Source: DASPOJ01 sp050014395 (GTDB lineage Bacteria; Acidobacteriota; Terriglobia; Acidiferrales; UBA7541). From it: a stretch of 64,000 nucleotides of DNA. Positions 24,188-32,390 of the stretch are shown here, piece after piece. Position numbers and translations under genes: made by a program. The notes under the pieces are model-generated. The model ran no database searches and was not told the DNA's origin. It was given only the letters and a program-made list of their open reading frames with translations. The stretch lies in NCBI GenBank assembly GCA_050014395.1, contig JBEKDK010000016.1, positions 1 through 64,000 of the forward strand, given 5' to 3'. Numbering within the stretch: the stretch's first letter is position 1; every line of letters begins with the position of its first letter.

Positions 24188-24646
24188 TTATCCGGAGAAC
24201 GCGGCTTTGTGGAGTCGCACAATCGGCCGGCGGCCGGGCGGCGCTTCGATGGCCAAAACGTCGAATCGGCACGGGGCTTCGGGGATGCGGCGCGCGGCGA
24301 GAAACTGGCGCGCGATACGGCTTAGATTGCGGCGCTTCTCATGCGTCACGGCGTCCTCCGGCACGCCGGGACCGCCGCTGCGCATTTTCACTTCGACGAA
24401 CGCCAGCACGGCGCCATCGTAGCCGATCAAGTCGATTTCGCCTTTCAGGCCGGGAATCTGAAAATTGCGCGCGATGAACGTGTAGCCGTGGCGGCGAAGA
24501 TACCAGTAGGCGTAGGTTTCGCCGCGAATCCCGCGCTGGCGGGCTTGCTGCTTGGCCGCGGCGCCGTGCGCCGGAATATCTTCGGCGAGGCCGCGGCGCG
24601 CGGCCCAGTCGACGAAACAAAAGACGACGTGCGATAGGACGGGCAC
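24188..24646 (-). CDS. YraN family (UPF0102) endonuclease-like protein
   Basis: 152 residues from a GTG at 24646, chosen because GGGAGA lies just upstream and it begins after the preceding stop; the frame is open further (to 24748) but would overlap the aminotransferase. The core has the YraN signature: RGIRGETYAYWYLRRHGY, NFQIPGLKGEIDLIGYDG, AFVEVKMRS, matching an archaeal-Holliday-resolvase-like nuclease fold with the Glu-Asp-ExK triad (GEIDLI, VEVK). Role in DNA processing is inferred from fold only. Last gene of a short minus-strand pair with the aminotransferase. Confidence 0.85.
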   Translation of the reverse strand: MPVLSHVVFCFVDWAARRGLAEDIPAHGAAAKQQARQRGIRGETYAYWYLRRHGYTFIARNFQIPGLKGEIDLIGYDGAVLAFVEVKMRSGGPGVPEDAVTHEKRRNLSRIARQFLAARRIPEAPCRFDVLAIEAPPGRRPIVRLHKAAFSG

Positions 24647-24689
24647 GGCTTCTCCCGACGCATACGAGCGCCCGCACGGGCCCACACGC

Positions 24690-26048
24690 TTATTTGCCGG
24701 CCGATGCGGCCACTTCGGCGATGCAGGCGTCCAGAGTATCGACGGCAAAATCGGCTTGCTCGCGATCGATCATGAGCGGCGGCGACAAGCGCACGGTGTT
24801 TTCGCCCGCACCGAGAATGAGCAGGCCTTTGTGGAATGCGCGCAGGACGATGGCGTCGCGCAGGTAGTGCGCGCGCTCTTTGGTCTTGCGATCGAGCACG
24901 ATTTCGATGCCGATCATCAGGCCCTTGCCGCGAACGTCTCCCACAATCGCGTGCCGCTCCGGCCACGCGGCGATGCGGCCGAAGATGTAATCGCCCATCA
25001 CGCGAGCGTTTTCCATGTACTTCGTTTCGATCAGGCGAATTGTCTCCAGCGCCGCGGCCACGGAAACCAAATTTCCGCCGAACGTCGACGCGTGCGCACC
25101 GGGCGGCCAGTTCATGATGTCGGCGCGCGCGATCGTAGCCGAAAGCGGCATCCCCGAAGCGATTCCTTTGGCGACGCACAAAATGTCCGGCTCGATTCCA
25201 GCGTGATCGCCAGCCCACCACTTGCCCGTGCGCCCCATGCCGCATTGCACTTCGTCGGAAATCAGCAGAATGCCGTGCTTGCGGCACAAGCGCTGCAATT
25301 CGCGCAGGAATTCCGCGGGCGCCGGCAGATAGCCGCCCTCGCCTTGGATAGGCTCGATCACGATGCCCGCAACGTCCTCGGGCGCGACGAGTTTGTGAAA
25401 CAGTTCGCGCTCGATGAACGACGCGCATTCGGCGCAGTGGCCGCTCCCCGCCGAGCCGTGCGGGCAGCGATACGGATCCGGATAAGCCGCGTGGAACACA
25501 CCGGAGAGCAGCGAACCAAATCCTTTGCGCTGTACCGCCTTCGACGCCGTGAGCGAAAGCGCGCCCATCGTGCGGCCGTGAAATCCGCCATAAAATGAAA
25601 TGAATTTTTCGCGATGCGTGTGATAGCGCGCCAGCTTGATGGCCGCTTCGATCGCTTCCGTTCCCGAATTGCCGTAATAGACGCGCTTCTGTCCCTTACC
25701 GGGCGCGATCTCGCAAAGCTTTTCCGCCAGCTCAACCATATTCGGATAGTAGAAATCGGTGCCGGACATGTGGATCAATTCGGCGGCTTGCTTCTGAATC
25801 GCGGCGACGACGTCGGGATGGCAGTGTCCTGTCGACGCTACGGCGATGCCCGCGGCGAAATCCACGAACCAATTGCCATCGACGTCTTCAACCATCGCGC
25901 CGCGGCCGGTCTTGGCAACAAACGGATAGCTGCGCGTGTACGAACTGGAAATCGAGCGGGCGTCGCGCTCCAGAATCGCGCGGGCGTTCGGACCCGGCAG
26001 CGGCGTCACCAAGCGCGCGACATTGCTCTGGAGCTTTGCGTTAGTCAT
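24690..26048 (-). CDS. Class III PLP aminotransferase (acetylornithine/ornithine/GABA aminotransferase family)
   Basis: 452 residues from the ATG at 26048, with GGGGGG upstream. Fold type I class III features: GNSGTEAIEAAIKLAR (phosphate binding), FYGGFHGRTMGAL, VIEPIQGEGGY, DEVQCGMGRTG (Asp265 pairs with the PLP nitrogen), and the Schiff-base Lys294 in VAKGIASGMP. A Cys-containing insert (YRCPHG to HCAECASF) is typical of the subgroup that includes archaeal ornithine aminotransferases and amino-acid racemases. The exact substrate is not decidable here. It could supply the missing aminotransferase of arginine or DAP synthesis, but it is 8 kb from the dap operon. Confidence 0.85.
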   Translation of the reverse strand: MTNAKLQSNVARLVTPLPGPNARAILERDARSISSSYTRSYPFVAKTGRGAMVEDVDGNWFVDFAAGIAVASTGHCHPDVVAAIQKQAAELIHMSGTDFYYPNMVELAEKLCEIAPGKGQKRVYYGNSGTEAIEAAIKLARYHTHREKFISFYGGFHGRTMGALSLTASKAVQRKGFGSLLSGVFHAAYPDPYRCPHGSAGSGHCAECASFIERELFHKLVAPEDVAGIVIEPIQGEGGYLPAPAEFLRELQRLCRKHGILLISDEVQCGMGRTGKWWAGDHAGIEPDILCVAKGIASGMPLSATIARADIMNWPPGAHASTFGGNLVSVAAALETIRLIETKYMENARVMGDYIFGRIAAWPERHAIVGDVRGKGLMIGIEIVLDRKTKERAHYLRDAIVLRAFHKGLLILGAGENTVRLSPPLMIDREQADFAVDTLDACIAEVAASAGK

Positions 26049-26281
26049 GACGTCCCCCCGAGTGCTGACATGGGCCCGAACTAGGACCAATAACTGAGCT
26101 GAATCCGAACCGCAAATGAGACAAAACCGATGCGTGAGCTACTGCGCCGCCCAGGCGCGCTCCGAATACACTCCGCCGCGAGCACCTTAACAATGAAAAT
26201 TAATTTAGTCGACGCCGAACAAACTTGGACGTTGGAGCGACGGAAGACAGTGCCTTGCGGTCGAATTGTGTTGCCGAATGC

Positions 26282-27718
26282 TCATTTTCGTTTCCAGCGA
26301 ACTCCGCCATCCTTGATGTCTTCGACGAGAATACCACGCTCGGCCAATTCCTGGCGAATTTTGTCGGACGCTTTGAAATCCTTGCGTTTGCGCGCCGCTT
26401 GGCGCTCGGCGACCAGCGCTTCGATCTCAGCGTCGGCTGTCGTGGGGCCTCTGGAGATTCCGAGGGCGGCTACGCGCGCGGCATCGTCATCGTTCAGCAC
26501 AGAAAAAATGGCATCGAAGGCATCGAGCACGCCACGCGCCGCGGCGCGCTGGTCCGCGCGGAACGCGCCGCGATCCATCGCCGAATTTGCTTCGCGCACC
26601 ATGTCAAACACCGCGGCCAAGGCCTGCGCCGTATTCAGATCGTCGGCCAGCGCGGCTTCAAATCGTTCGCCGAATTCCGCGATCGCGCGCGCCATCGCGG
26701 GATCGGAGCCGGCCGGAAACGATTCAACTTCAAGCCGTGCGGCAAAATTTCGCAGCCGCTCGACGGAACTCGCCGCTTGCTGCAGACCGTCGGCGCTGAA
26801 ATTTAATTGCCTGCGATACGGCACCGACGCGAGCAAGAAGCGCACCGACGAAGGCCGGATACCCTCCTTCAGCAATTCGGGCAGCGTGGCGAAATTCCCA
26901 AGCGACTTCGACATCTTCTCGTGATCCACCAGCAAATGCTCGGCATGCAGCCAGTAACGCACGAATTGTTTGCCGGTGGCCGCTTCGGATTGCGCGATTT
27001 CATTTTCGTGATGCGGAAAGCAGAGATCGATGCCGCCTGAGTGGATGTCGATTGTTTCGCCGAGCAGAGCCATGGCCATAGCTGAACATTCAATGTGCCA
27101 GCCGGGCCGGCCCGGACCGATCGGCGTTTCCCAGAATTGCTCGCCGGGCTTCGGCGCTTTCCACAACGCGAAATCGCGCGCGTCGGCCTTTTCGTAACGA
27201 TCGGCGTCCACTCGCGCGCCGGCCTGAAGGCCGCTCACATCGATCTTGGAAAGCTTGCCGTAATTCGAAAATTTCGAGATGCGAAAATAGATCGATCCAT
27301 CCGTCGCGTACGTGTATCCCTTCTCCACGAGCCTCTGGATCAGACGCACCATGTCGTCAATCCGATCGGTGGCGCGCACGAAGTGCTCCGGCGGCTCCAG
27401 GCTCAGCGCCTGGCGATCCGCCAAAAACGCAGCGATAAATCTATCGGTGTACTCGCGAATGGTGATTCCGGCTTCGGCCGCGCGCAGGATGATGCGATCG
27501 TCCACGTCGGTCAGGTTCATTACTTGAATGATTCGGTAGCCCTGCGAGCGCAGGAATCTGCGCAAAATGTCTTGGAATACGAACGTGCGGAAATTTCCGA
27601 TGTGCGCGTAATCGTAGACCGTCGGCCCGCAGGTGTAGATGCGGACTTCGCCGGGATGCAGCGGCACGAACGGTTCGGTGCGGCCGCCTAGGGTGTTGTG
27701 CAGCAAGATTTCGCGCAA
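26282..27718 (-). CDS. cysS: Cysteinyl-tRNA synthetase
   Basis: 478 residues. Class I synthetase charging tRNA-Cys. Zinc/substrate site CGPTVYD, the HIGH box as HIGN, WHIECSAMA, GGIDLCFPHHENEIAQSEA, and KMSKSLGNF. The start is a TTG at 27718 (GAGGACC about 8 bases upstream); the family N-terminus (short strand, then NTLGGRTEPFVPLHPG) requires a start here and no ATG is available. tRNA-Cys and a cysteine desulfurase occur within 9 kb, though not in one operon. Confidence 0.95.
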   Translation of the reverse strand: MREILLHNTLGGRTEPFVPLHPGEVRIYTCGPTVYDYAHIGNFRTFVFQDILRRFLRSQGYRIIQVMNLTDVDDRIILRAAEAGITIREYTDRFIAAFLADRQALSLEPPEHFVRATDRIDDMVRLIQRLVEKGYTYATDGSIYFRISKFSNYGKLSKIDVSGLQAGARVDADRYEKADARDFALWKAPKPGEQFWETPIGPGRPGWHIECSAMAMALLGETIDIHSGGIDLCFPHHENEIAQSEAATGKQFVRYWLHAEHLLVDHEKMSKSLGNFATLPELLKEGIRPSSVRFLLASVPYRRQLNFSADGLQQAASSVERLRNFAARLEVESFPAGSDPAMARAIAEFGERFEAALADDLNTAQALAAVFDMVREANSAMDRGAFRADQRAAARGVLDAFDAIFSVLNDDDAARVAALGISRGPTTADAEIEALVAERQAARKRKDFKASDKIRQELAERGILVEDIKDGGVRWKRK

Positions 27719-27898
27719 AGTGTTCGGTCCTCGTAGCAGCGCTTCAACGGCGCAGCGCGCAAACGCGTAATTCTATCCGACCGCGCGACCGCGCGAAAGG
27801 CTTTGCCGCGCACGGGGTTCGGAGCCTTCCTTCGGTTGCTGCCGCCCGGATTCTCGAAAGCTGGTTTCCTGCGAATGGCGCGAGCGCAGCGTCGGCGT

Positions 27899-29560
27899 TC
27901 AGCGCGAGCGTGTGGGCCGGGCGCCGACGTTCACTGCGGATTCTTCAGCTTCGCGAGGCGCGGCGGGGGCGGCGAGGAGGCGCTGAAGCGCTACGCCGTC
28001 GACGGGCGGAGAGAAAAGGTAGCCTTGGCCGAATTCGCAGCCCGATTGTTCGAGATATGCGTGCTGGCCAGGTGTTTCGATGCCTTCGGCAATCACTTTT
28101 AGATCGAGATGATGAGCGAGCATCACGATCAGGCGAGCGATTTCGCGGCTTTCGAGATCGCGCTCAATGCCGCGAGTGAACGATTGATCGATCTTCAGAA
28201 CGTCGACAGGAAAACTGCGCAGGCGGCTGAGCGAGGAATGACCCGTACCGAAATCGTCGATGCTCAGGCTAACGCCAAGCTCCTTCAACTGCGAAAAAAT
28301 GCGCGTGGTGTTTTTGGGATCGCCCGTCGCGATGGTTTCGGTGATCTCGAGTTGCAGCGTCGAAGGCTTCACACCCGATTCATCGAGCGCGGATTTCACG
28401 TCGGCGACAAGATTGCTCTGCGCCAGCTGGCGCGGCGAAACGTTCACCGTCACCGTCAGCGGCGGATCCATCGGAAACAGCAAATGCCATTCGTGCGCCT
28501 GCCGGCACGCTTCCTTCAGAATCCATCGGCCAATGGGAACGATCAAGCCGGTTTCTTCGGCGATCTCGATAAAGTCCGCGGGGCCCACGAATTCCGAATC
28601 GTTGTGCCACCAGCGCACCAGCGCCTCGACACCGGCGATCTGCCCGGTGGCCAAACGCACGATCGGCTGGTAAAACACGCGAAGATCCCGATGCTCGATC
28701 GCCTTGCGCAGTTCGGTTTCCATCTTCAGGCGCCGCACAACTAGCGCGTGCATCTGCGTGTCAAACACTTCGCAAAGCGACACGCCTTGAGCCCTGGCGC
28801 GGCACATCGCGATATCCGCATCGCGCAGCATTTCCGCGGGCTTTTGGTACGCTTCGGAACTCAGCGCGATGCCGATGCTCGCGGACGTGAATGCATCCAC
28901 GCCGTGCAGCGTAAACGGCCCGGCAAAACTTTCCTGCACGCGCAGAGCAACGCGCATGGGATCGCTGGGCGTCTTGACGCCTTCGATCAACACCGTGAAC
29001 CGATCGCCTTCCAAACGCGCCAAAATCTCATCGCCACCGGAGCCATCGGCCCCGCCGGCCGGCGTGGAACGCGTCACGGTATCGTCATGCCGCAGACGCG
29101 CTTTCAACCGGTTGCTGATATCGATGATCAGCTGATCGACGACGGCGTGGCCCATCGTCTCGTTGAAAATCTGCAATCCCTGCACATCTACGAATAAAAC
29201 GGCGAATTTGAAGTCGGGAAAGCGCTTCGCGTAGTCCATCGCGTGCTGCAGGCGATCCAAGAAAAGGCTGCGATTGGGCAAACCGGTGAGGGCGTCGTGC
29301 AAGGCTTCATGTTCCAGTTGCTCTTCGACGCGTTTGCGCTCGGTGATGTCGCGATTGACGATCACCAGGTGGGTGACGTCGCCTTTGCGATTGCGGATGG
29401 GATTGGCGGTCGATTCAAGAACGCGCCACGTTCCATCTTTGTGGCGCATGCGGTATTCCAGGCGTCTGCCGAAACCGGTCTCGCGCGCCTGCTGCGTCGC
29501 CCCAACGACGCGCTCGCGATCTTCGGGATGCACCTGCTCGAGCGATCCCGTCGCCGCCAA
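27899..29560 (-). CDS. GGDEF-EAL cyclic di-GMP protein with truncated PAS; 5' end apparently rearranged
   Basis: 553 residues from a TTG at 29560. It opens in the middle of a PAS domain (HPEDRERVVG to IVNRDITERK, about 10-76), followed by a GGDEF domain whose signature is degenerate (EGDRF at about 184-188, with a Gly-rich insert before it) and an EAL domain with catalytic features intact (YQPIVRLATG, EALVRWW, NVSPRQL, DDFGTGHSS, KVIAEGIET). It is likely a c-di-GMP phosphodiesterase. Upstream, in another frame (about 29580-29690), lies a TM segment with TPWFFQT before it and RIKRLRQ after it, typical of the exit of a sensor domain. The two frames do not join and most of the PAS N-half is missing, suggesting a deletion plus frameshift, or an assembly error. 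Confidence 0.8.
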   Translation of the reverse strand: MAATGSLEQVHPEDRERVVGATQQARETGFGRRLEYRMRHKDGTWRVLESTANPIRNRKGDVTHLVIVNRDITERKRVEEQLEHEALHDALTGLPNRSLFLDRLQHAMDYAKRFPDFKFAVLFVDVQGLQIFNETMGHAVVDQLIIDISNRLKARLRHDDTVTRSTPAGGADGSGGDEILARLEGDRFTVLIEGVKTPSDPMRVALRVQESFAGPFTLHGVDAFTSASIGIALSSEAYQKPAEMLRDADIAMCRARAQGVSLCEVFDTQMHALVVRRLKMETELRKAIEHRDLRVFYQPIVRLATGQIAGVEALVRWWHNDSEFVGPADFIEIAEETGLIVPIGRWILKEACRQAHEWHLLFPMDPPLTVTVNVSPRQLAQSNLVADVKSALDESGVKPSTLQLEITETIATGDPKNTTRIFSQLKELGVSLSIDDFGTGHSSLSRLRSFPVDVLKIDQSFTRGIERDLESREIARLIVMLAHHLDLKVIAEGIETPGQHAYLEQSGCEFGQGYLFSPPVDGVALQRLLAAPAAPREAEESAVNVGARPTRSR

Positions 29561-29932
29561 TTCTTGTCTGCCGCAGACGCTTGATTCGTTGGTAGCCGAT
29601 CCATAAGAACAGCAGCAATATCAGCCCGGCGAATTCAGGCAGAGGTGTTTGGAAGAACCACGGTGTGGTGGAGATCGATGTTAGTCCCAAGATCATCTCT
29701 CCAGAGGGCGTTCAGAATTGCTGCAATCGAATTGTGACATTCCGCGACATGGCCACCAAGATTCGCGTCAACAGAACGTTGACTTCTACGGCACGCGCCG
29801 GGCGGCAGCGTGTCGTTTCCGCCAAAGTTATCCACCGCATCCGCTCTTGCGTTCTTGATTCGACTGGTGTTGCGTGCTAGGCTCGACCCGCTTGCGAGTC
29901 ATCGCGTAACCCGACGCATATCGAGGACATTG

Positions 29933-30232
29933 ATGGCCGAAGAAGCGCTCGGAATGATTGAGACCAAGGGTTTGGTCGGCTCGATCGAAGCCGCCGACGC
30001 CATGGTCAAGGCGGCCAACGTCGTCCTGATCGGCAAGGAATACATCGGCTCCGGCTTCGTGACGATTATGGTCCGCGGCGATGTCGGCGCAGTGAAAGCC
30101 GCCACCGAAGCGGGCGCGGCGGCAGCCCGGCGCGTCGGCGAACTCGTCGCCGTTCACGTGATTCCGCGGCCGCACGAGTTGGTTGAAAAAATCCTGCCTG
30201 GTGGCGGGGCGCCGCCCAGCGCGAAGAAATAG
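29933..30232 (+). CDS. Bacterial microcompartment hexameric shell protein (BMC-H, PduA/EutM/CcmK type)
   Basis: 99 residues from the ATG at 29933; GAGGA lies upstream and the frame's earlier codons do not fit the family. Single BMC domain: EALGMIETKGLVGSIEAADA, the hexamer-edge KAANV, pore loop YIGSG, then VRGDVGAVKAATEAGAAAAR. The hexamer forms the facets of a protein shell that encloses an aldehyde-processing pathway. The next gene, 63 bases on, encodes the only visible candidate cargo. No BMC-P vertex, BMC-T, PduL or signature enzyme in the window. Confidence 0.95.
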   Translation: MAEEALGMIETKGLVGSIEAADAMVKAANVVLIGKEYIGSGFVTIMVRGDVGAVKAATEAGAAAARRVGELVAVHVIPRPHELVEKILPGGGAPPSAKK

Positions 30233-30295
30233 CGCGCGCGAAGCGCAATGCTTAACCGGCCTGCGCGGCGCGCACCGCACAAGAGGTAAGGCGCA

Positions 30296-32269
30296 TTGGA
30301 CCTTCGCGACCGCGACCTCATCTCCATCCAGCAAGCCCGCGAACTCGCGGCCCGCGCCTCCGCCGCTCAAAAGCGATTCTCCACTTTTTCGCAGCAGCAG
30401 GTTGACGTCGTCGTCGAAGCGTGCGCTTCCGCGGCAAGCGAAGCGGGCGAATCTTTGGCGCGCGCGGCAGTCGAGGAAACCGGCTACGGCAACGTTCCCG
30501 ACAAAATCCAGAAGAATCGATTGGCATCCGTTGAAGTGCCGCGCGCGATTCGCGAAATGCGCACGGTCGGCGTGGTGCGCGAGGACGCAAAGACCGGCAT
30601 CGTCGAATACGCCTCGCCCATTGGAGTCGTCGCCGCGATCATTCCGTCGACGAATCCCACTTCCACGGCGATTTACAAAACACTGATTGCGCTGAAAGCA
30701 CGCAACGCCATCGTCCTTAGCCCGCATCCTTCGGCGATCAAATGCATTTGCCAGGCGGCCGGGATTCTGGAGCGCGCCTCGCTCTCGGCCGGCGCGCCCG
30801 AGGGATTGATCTCTTGCATGTCGCTAACCACGCTGCAAGGCACGCAGGAATTAATGCGCCGCCCGGAAGTCGGCGTGATTCTTGCCACCGGCGGCACGGG
30901 TCTGGTGCGCGCCGCGTACAGCTCCGGCAAGCCCGCCTACGGAGTCGGTCCGGGCAATGTGCCCGCCGCAATCGAACGCAGTGCCGACGTGCGCAAAGCG
31001 ATAGCCGATATCATCGCCGGCACGACGTTCGACTACGGCACAATTTGCTCATCCGAGCAAGCCATCGTGGTGGAAGATGCCGTGCGCGAACAAGCGCTTG
31101 AAGAACTCCGCCAGCAGGGCGCGCATTTTCTTTCGTCCGATGAAGCCGAAAAAGTCGGCCGCATGTTGTTTCAGCCCGGCTCGCACGTCGCGAATCCCAA
31201 GCTGGTCGGCCGCGCCGCCACCGTGATTGCGGAGATGGCGGGCATTTCCGTTCCCAGCACGACGCGCGTGCTGATCGCGCGACTGGAGCCGCAGCAGGTG
31301 GGGCGCGAATTCCCGCTCTCGGCGGAAAAACTTTCGCCGATTCTCGCGTTCTACAGCGTCGCGGATTTCGCGGCGATCATCGAGCTCGCGACGCGACTGT
31401 TGCTCTTTGGCGGTGCGGGCCACACGGCCGCAATCCACACGCAAGACGCAGAAAAGGCGCGGCGCTATGGGCAAGCCGTGCCGGCGTTTCGCGTGATCGT
31501 GAACTCTGCTTCGGTGCACGGCTCAACCGGCTATTCCACCAATCTCTTCCCTGCGATGACGCTGGGCTGCGGCGCGCCCGGCGGCAACATCACGTCCGAC
31601 AATATCGGCCCGCAGCACTTGATGAATATCAAGCGCGTCGCGTGGGAGTCGCGCCCCGTCGAGCACCGCACCGTGCCTGCCGATCGCCGCATGTCGCCCG
31701 ATGCGGGCGTCGAGCCGATGGGAATCGCGCCCGCGCATGCCCGCGCCGCGTCGGTGCCAGCGAAGCCGACGCCAGCAGCACCGCAAACATCTGCGGCAAC
31801 GCCGCCGTTGTCATCATCGGCAAGCGCGCCCGTATCCGCCACCACGCAGCAAATTGGTTCGCCTTTACGCGCCGGCGTGCCCGACCGCGCGACGCTTGCT
31901 CGCTTGGTCGAGCACGTCCTCGAAGCACACGGCATCGCGCGAGGCTCGGGCATACCTGCCGCCGCAGCAGCGGTCAGCGCGCCTTGCGGGCACGACGAAT
32001 CGCCCGCGGCAAAATCTCCGACGGCCGCGACGCCGCAATCCCCCACCGCCGCGCCCAAGCCGTTCGCCACCTCGCCCGCGCCGAAACCGGCCAAGCCAAG
32101 CGTCGAAATCTCCCCGTTCGTCAGCGAAAACGACGTTCGCCAAGCCATGACGCGCAGCCAAAAGATTTTCATCGGCCCGAAAACGATCGTTACGCCGTCG
32201 GCGCGCGATCTCGGCCGCGAACACGAAGTGTTCGTCGATACTGGAGCCGAATCCGGCGCCGCCTCCTGA
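30296..32269 (+). CDS. CoA-acylating aldehyde dehydrogenase with BMC-type C-terminal tail
   Basis: 657 residues from a TTG at 30296 (AGAGG upstream; no ATG fits). Residues 1-450 are a complete CoA-dependent aldehyde dehydrogenase of the BMC/AdhE class: IIPSTNPTSTAIYKTL (NAD), ATGGTGLVRAAYSSG, VGPGNVPA, catalytic Cys251 in DYGTICSSEQ, GCGAPGGNITSDNI. It oxidises an aldehyde to acyl-CoA with NAD and CoA. The tail is unusual: Pro/Ala-rich linkers (about 476-528, 551-604), a predicted amphipathic helix (about 529-548, RATLARLVEHVLEAHGI) like BMC encapsulation peptides, then a segment (608-648) with KTIVTPSARDLG, resembling the N-terminal motif of EutQ/EutT. Directly follows the BMC-H gene. Confidence 0.92.
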   Translation: MDLRDRDLISIQQARELAARASAAQKRFSTFSQQQVDVVVEACASAASEAGESLARAAVEETGYGNVPDKIQKNRLASVEVPRAIREMRTVGVVREDAKTGIVEYASPIGVVAAIIPSTNPTSTAIYKTLIALKARNAIVLSPHPSAIKCICQAAGILERASLSAGAPEGLISCMSLTTLQGTQELMRRPEVGVILATGGTGLVRAAYSSGKPAYGVGPGNVPAAIERSADVRKAIADIIAGTTFDYGTICSSEQAIVVEDAVREQALEELRQQGAHFLSSDEAEKVGRMLFQPGSHVANPKLVGRAATVIAEMAGISVPSTTRVLIARLEPQQVGREFPLSAEKLSPILAFYSVADFAAIIELATRLLLFGGAGHTAAIHTQDAEKARRYGQAVPAFRVIVNSASVHGSTGYSTNLFPAMTLGCGAPGGNITSDNIGPQHLMNIKRVAWESRPVEHRTVPADRRMSPDAGVEPMGIAPAHARAASVPAKPTPAAPQTSAATPPLSSSASAPVSATTQQIGSPLRAGVPDRATLARLVEHVLEAHGIARGSGIPAAAAAVSAPCGHDESPAAKSPTAATPQSPTAAPKPFATSPAPKPAKPSVEISPFVSENDVRQAMTRSQKIFIGPKTIVTPSARDLGREHEVFVDTGAESGAAS

Positions 32270-32390
32270 TTTTTCGTTTCGCCGCACACGCGTGCCGCGC
32301 CGCGATTGTGCGCTGCAAACCCCTTGCCTATACTGAGCTTCTAATAAAACGGGCCGCGCGGAATGCAATGCGTTCGCCGATGAAACGCCG

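Noticed and set aside
29635..29835. 66-codon minus-strand frame (MDNFGGNDTLPPG start) upstream of the GGDEF-EAL gene
   Set aside because: In a third frame relative to both the TM segment and the PAS remnant, with no sensor-like features; it does not repair the broken 5' end.
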